Shown here piece after piece: positions 57,881-64,000 of a DNA stretch of 64,000 nt. The DNA lies in contig NC_080672.1 of NCBI RefSeq assembly GCF_030247195.1, forward strand, positions 310,380,627 to 310,444,626, in the 5' to 3' direction. The translations under genes were made by a program, and so were the position numbers. The notes below the pieces were generated by a model, which did not search any database, had not been told where the DNA came from, and saw nothing but the letters and a program-made list of their open reading frames with translations. This stretch comes from Topomyia yanbarensis. Its lineage: Eukaryota > Arthropoda > Insecta > Diptera > Culicidae. Within the stretch, counting starts at the first letter, position 1. Each line of letters starts with the position of its first letter.

Positions 57881-59100
57881 ATTATTGCCTTCGTCGCGAA
57901 CAGTCGATTTTTTCAGCAGATTTTTCAGCTCTCTGAAAAATCTATTAAATCTCGACGATCGAATTTGTATTCCGCCACCCGGTAAACTCAAGCTACAGGA
58001 AGTGAATTATCTCGTCATTATTCCCATCCCCGCATTACCTTTGCGGAAATTTCCTCGTTGGATTTCGACGCGAGTGACGTATACAGACAGTCTTCCCAAA
58101 TGAGCATCGAACACCATGTTCGCTCAAGTTCTGTGCTCATTTTATACCCACATTGCGTGTGCAAACTCGAACGCGCTAATGCATACCAAAACACGAGCAC
58201 ATGTTCGTCTGCACAACCGAACCCCATGTACGTACGCGGTGTTCGTAAGCACAGGTTTTTTGATACTAGTTCTCTCTTTCTCTCACTCATAATCACTAGC
58301 ATTGACTCATTCTGTTTTGTGGTTGCCTTTCTTGTGTACGCACACGGTGTTTAAACCTAAGTTTGCACATCGTTCGCTTGGGATCGGTGTTAGATGCGAA
58401 CCTGTACACAAAGGCAAGGCATGTTTAAGGTTGAACGCGTGCACGAAATATTGTGCACGGGCGCAAATTTGTCGATGTTCATGGGCAGACTGTATACAGA
58501 TATTCATAACCAAAATCAGACACAAAAGGGTGAGTAGTGAAAATCCTTTTTCCCGCATTACGGGCCATTATCTCCCGATGCGGGGCATTTCTTTCAACCT
58601 CTCAAACTCAAGTTTGAAGAAAATGTGATGATTTTCCTCAAAAATTCTAGTTAAAGTAGAACGAAAAACATGCAAATCTGTTAAATTGATACCTCACCAA
58701 TCAGGGGAAGTGTCGCCAAGTGTCGCACATTTAAACAATACAGACCGACCGTCAAATTCAAGGTTTGGCGTGAGTTTTCCCACACTTTCAAGAACTGGTA
58801 TTTCGGTTGGAACAAGCAAACATTTGGGATATAGTTCTTTGTTTCTCACACGGATTGCGACTGGAGTCTATAGATGGACTTAGAGCCACCGATAGATCAC
58901 GGGCGATATACAGTCAGTGCCGCAAACACCATAACGGGAGCAGCAGTGACGGATGTGTCAGGTTCTGTATCAGCTTCGGCGGGTATTCATTACCGACGAG
59001 CTTGTTCTAGTATAATTTATAATATTATATATTGTTATTCAATTCTACTGAATTGGAATGGGATTTATCTTGATTCCTCCGCTAAATACTAATTAACCGA
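57881..59100. other. Unassigned, slightly GC-richer sequence
   Basis: A small hairpin AGATTTTTCAG-CTCT-CTGAAAAATCT lies near 57918. Many overlapping frames on both strands (58018-58302, 58058-58354, 58302-58628) share no recognisable domain and cancel each other as candidates. No gene called. Confidence 0.45.
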
Positions 59101-60845
<1,745 letters not shown>

Positions 60846-60944
60846 TGTTATGCACTACCAGTTAAAACAGGTTTTTATGCTATCTTGGTGACATTTTTCT
60901 TGTTGCTAATTATTAAAACGTGTTATAACTCTGTAGTGTAAACA
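60846..60944. mobile_element. MITE, family Q, copy 2
   Basis: TGTTATGCACTACCAGTTAA at left, AACTCTGTAGTGTAAACA at right; interior ACATTTTTCTTGTTGCTAAT as in copy 1 at 9447-9546, same orientation. Confidence 0.82.
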
Positions 60945-61370
60945 TTGTATTATTAAACCAATTCTGCAGCGTTTTATGTTATATAGGTGTTTTATGTGGT
61001 AATAGGACTGACATAATTATATCTTCAGTACAGCGGTTTGTTTCATAATTTAAAACATTTATTTTAAAATTTAAATTAGTATACCCAACCGTTCTATTTG
61101 TTGTATACTTTAAAACGCAATTAGAACTGTGTTTTAAATACATAGGGTAGGCCAGATATTCTGACTGGATAAACTGGGAAAACAATTTTAAGTCCAGTAA
61201 CGCTTAAGACATGGCTTGAATTTGAATCGAAAAAGAACACCCGCTTCAACTGCTGCTGGGACGGTAAGTTCTGTTTTAAAATTTTCCGTTGTGTGCAGTA
61301 CGAAACAAAAGTGTTTGAAATTATAAAACAAAAAGTTCTGCTGGGAATGTGATTGTTTCCGCTGCAATTA
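60945..61370. other. Unassigned sequence
   Basis: No gene; the minus frame 61121-61462 runs into the MITE that follows. Confidence 0.45.
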
Positions 61371-61485
61371 CACTCAGATTTTTCACGCAGGGGATACAGG
61401 CCGTGTAAATGAAAACCGCGTAAATTTAAAAAACGCGTTAATGAAAGCCGCGTAAATTTCAAAATCCGCGTAAAAAACCTGAGTG
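61371..61485. mobile_element. MITE, family G, copy 2
   Basis: 115 bp between TA (61369-61370) and TA (61486-61487). Ends CACTCAGATTTTTCACGC and GCGTAAAAAACCTGAGTG; inner words CGCGTAAATTT repeated. Shares end and interior pattern with 14505-14650. Confidence 0.85.
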
Positions 61486-61805
61486 TACTCTCCTATATAA
61501 AATACTACGCTGCTGAACAGTGCAATAACTACAGAAGCACGTTGTCAGATGCCTTACTGATAAAAAAACATATAACCGAAATATGAAAACCAATAGGCTC
61601 TTTACCCTACGCAGCTACAAAGCGCCGTAAACATGGATTAACAAGTTACAACGCACACGCATGCATAAAAATAAATATATTTTTTTCAAACGCAACACTC
61701 TTAAGCAGCACACACCGTATATAATTAAATCCAAACCACCCCTCCCACCCACTTTGCAAATCATTCTGTGACACCGCGCTGGTACCCGAAAAATCCGCAC
61801 ACGGC

Positions 61806-62100
61806 CACCGCTGCCGAAAATGCATAGCGTCTACCGCTTATTGTAGTGCCCAGACGCTGCAGCCATGATCTTACCCGTTCGACATAAGAACAAAAACTGA
61901 TTCAAACGGGTACGCGTCACCTCTATTTATAAACTATGGTATATGGTTTAGTCACTTAGGTGCGAGTGTGTGCAAATGCCAACGTTACCGAAAATCGATA
62001 GCGCTTATTGCATCGCCCGGAGACGACGTTGCTCGTGTGGGATAAGAGCAACAACTGATTTAAACGGACATGCGTCGCTTCTATTTATGACTTTTCGTGT
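61806..62100 (+). repeat. Two diverged direct repeats, period about 165 bp
   Basis: CCGAAAATGCATAGCG...ACGCGTCACCTCTATTTATAA is paralleled by CCGAAAATCGATAGCG...TGCGTCGCTTCTATTTATGA. Shared inner words include CGCTTATTG, AAGA(A/G)CAA and AACTGATT(C/T)AAACGG. No TIR; nature unknown. Confidence 0.65.
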
Positions 62101-62384
62101 TTCATTGAGCAACTAAGCTGCCCTCTCTTGACGGCTGTGTCTGAGAAATCTGCCTCACGAATGGTAATTTTCCCGTTTTTCGTGAACTTTTTAATTTTAC
62201 CAATTTCCAAAAGTCTACTTTTATTGGGGAGATATTAAATTATTATCAATATTTAAGTTAGGTGTTTCTGAATCGGTTGGTGTATGAATGATTAAAATCC
62301 ATCTAGTAATATCGGAGTTATAAGCGTGCAAACCTTACATAGTTTCGTTACATGGGAGATAGTTTAGATTTTAGAATGACACCT
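62101..62384. other. Unassigned sequence
   Basis: No gene or recognised element. Confidence 0.4.
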
Positions 62385-62995
62385 AGCCCCAGATAGTGGA
62401 GTAAGACATTTTTAATGTCAAAAATGACCCCCATCGGCGCACCCCTGAATCGATATATAGTCCCATCAGGAAAAATTTAATTTGAAGCAAATCGGACATG
62501 TGCCTGAAGTTTGTATAGGATTTTTCGATAATTTACGTGGAGAAAACTCATTAACTCGCATTTTCACCGCTAGATGGCACTCTATGGATCAGATTACCAC
62601 TGTAAGTAAAAAAAGAATGATTATATAGGAGGACGGGCATAGCGTAGTTGGCAAATCGATTGCCTTGTACGCAGCGCACCTGGGTTGGATTCTAAACCCC
62701 GCAGATAGGGTTAGGGTTAGGATAGGGTTTTTCTAAAAAAGATTTCTCTAACCCGAAAAGAGGCGAATGACCTTAAGGTTAAAACCTATATAATCAAAAA
62801 AATATAGTATAATTGACTACAACTTTGTCGAAGACTGCGCGTCAATCCGGTTTTGCTAGAAGTGATGTCTGAGTCAGTTTTGCATGGGGCCTAGCAGCGC
62901 ATCATTATGTATCAGTACTCGATGCTCACGAACTATAGGTTTTTGAGAAACAATGGTTATGTTTAGCTTAGCTTTAGTTTAGTTAGTCATGATTT
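62385..62995 (+). repeat. Repeat D, copy 2, carrying a SINE
   Basis: Matches 44980-45440 in order and orientation, interrupted by the SINE at 62628-62803. The unoccupied copy reads AAAGATAATTTAATTGTCTA at the matching place (45223-45242). Confidence 0.8.
62628..62803 (+). mobile_element. tRNA-derived SINE, degraded head, with GGGTTA repeats
   Basis: GCATAGCGTAGTTGGCAAATC is the A-box region, TTGTACGCAGCGCACCTGGG is shared with the SINE at 50452, and the tail is TCTAACCCGAAAAGAGGCG ... CCTTAAGGTTAAAACC. The T-arm is mutated (GGTTGGATTCTAAACC). Between head and tail are three copies of AGGGTT(A), a local expansion. A short flanking ATATAG may be the target duplication. Confidence 0.82.
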
Positions 62996-63227
62996 AGTTA
63001 GTAAATTTTAGTTCCTCATGTTACCGCATAGAGGATACCAACACTAACATTTCAACGTAGAGAGATAGAAATTAGGTGTCTTCTACAAAGTTGTAGAACA
63101 GGCATTTTTCAGAATTTCATCCGAATATGTCGATATTCTATCTTTCTTCGTTGATAAGTTGGTTTTGGCGCCCTCCACGTGGTCACAGATGGAACTAAAA
63201 TTTTCTAACCAAAACATGACTCGTATC

Positions 63228-63510
63228 ATTTACTAAAATTCTTCTAAATGTACTATTGAGCTAAATCTAAGCATTATTTCAGAAAAAAAAGTATAGTTCT
63301 GGGAACTGAGTACTGATACACAACCATGCGCTGCTAGGCTCCATGCAAAAATGACTCAGATATCACGTCGTTAAAAAATTAATAACTTCTTTTAACAAAG
63401 CCGAATTGACTTGCCGTCTTCGGAAAAGTTGTAGACAATTATATTATCTTTCTTATTTTCGCTTGCAGTGATAATCTGATGCATACAATGTCACCTAGTG
63501 GTGAAAATGG
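63228..63510 (-). repeat. Repeat D, inverted copy
   Basis: GCAAAAATGACTCAGATATCA, GACTTGCCGTCTTCGG, GTTGTAGACAATTATATTAT and TCACCTAGTGGTGAAAATG are reverse complements of words in D1 and D2. With D2 it makes an inverted pair separated by about 230 bp. Confidence 0.75.
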
Positions 63511-64000
63511 TCGTTCTTGAAAGTAAAATTGACATGGTTGGAGAAGTGTTAATGTTATGGTATCACGAATCCGCCTTTGATGACCAGCGAATACTCGTCT
63601 AGTGAACCAATGATGCGATTTGTGAATGGTCAAAGATAAAGAATTCAAGTTTAACTTCTGGAAGGGAGCTTACAGCCCAACAGTTTTCTTGCCGTTTTAT
63701 TAGAGAAATCCGGATATATATCAGAATAATTCTCGATACACTTTTAGGTTATTTTTCGATAAACGGGTTCAATAACAGGGCATACTAAAGGAAAAAATTA
63801 TTAACACTCATTACAAATAAGTTTCTTTGGCAGAATTGTGTATTTTGTCAAGACAAAACAAAACTGTTAGAAATCAAACTTACAATAAATGCAATTCGTC
63901 ATAAGTATCACAGACAATGTAAGAAAATACCTTTCTCGCAAGTTTCTTGAAGACGGTTAAACACTATCTCCCTTGGTTTTAAAAATTAAATTTGCAATAG
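63511..64000. other. Unassigned sequence
   Basis: No gene; a minus-strand frame (63439-63648) overlaps repeat D and has no motif. Confidence 0.45.

Noticed and set aside
58018..58628. Overlapping open frames on both strands of 80-108 codons
   Set aside because: No domain and mutual overlap; likely chance in a moderately GC-rich stretch.
62705..62730. Telomeric repeat from AGGGTTAGGGTTAGG
   Set aside because: Only about three units, inside a SINE, and culicine telomeres are not known to use this repeat.

Overview
The window looks like intergenic or intronic DNA of a culicine mosquito (Aedes-like). The grounds are AT-rich sequence, very low gene density, dense short inverted-repeat transposons, tRNA-derived SINEs, and several copies of a dispersed repeat I recognise from culicine genomes (start GCCTTTCTCATATAGAAAGG, core CCCGGCCCGGAGGGCC, end near GAGAAAGGCACAATTGCACC). 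The assignment rests on recognition by eye, not on a search. I see no intact protein-coding gene, rRNA, functional tRNA, CRISPR array or complete autonomous transposon.

Layout. 1-4.2 kb: a broken non-LTR retrotransposon on the minus strand (endonuclease, reverse transcriptase, RNase H remnants). 4.55-5.63 kb: an exon-like ORF, then a TIR element with a tandem core. 6.2-9.5 kb: a duplicated repeat unit carrying a nested MITE, a tRNA-like arm and two hairpin MITEs. 9.6-11.9 kb: GC-richer DNA with good splice signals on the minus strand, including a 42-nt microexon candidate. 13.4-24.4 kb: MITEs, an AT-rich repeat, a 1.17-kb near-palindromic element, arrays of the culicine repeat, and a 2.2-kb element with arms of about 720 bp. 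25.5-28.5 kb: GC-richer sequence. 28.86-31.56 kb: a perfect 105-bp inverted repeat, then three elements nested inside each other. 31.6-39 kb: more culicine repeat, TTAA- and TA-flanked MITEs and tandem repeats. 39.6-40.8 kb: a GC-rich island. 41.3-54.1 kb: inverted 640-bp units, TTAA elements, SINEs and a second copy of the AT-rich repeat. 55-57 kb: a further GC-richer island. 57-64 kb: sparse unique sequence, a (TA)n tract of about 250 bp, further MITEs and a SINE.

The five GC-richer, repeat-poor islands (9.6-10.7, 25.5-26.6, 27.95-28.5, 39.6-40.8, 55.0-56.9 kb) have low-complexity CAA/CAG/CAC tracts and consensus splice donors, as mosquito promoters and 5' UTR exons often do. They may be alternative first exons or regulatory DNA of one or more large genes lying mostly outside the window; this is inference.

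The strongest result is structural. Copies of the same families within the window supply empty sites, so transposition history can be read directly: element A inserted at a TA in element B, and B inserted at a TA in a TTAA-flanked element C. No new functional system is demonstrated.
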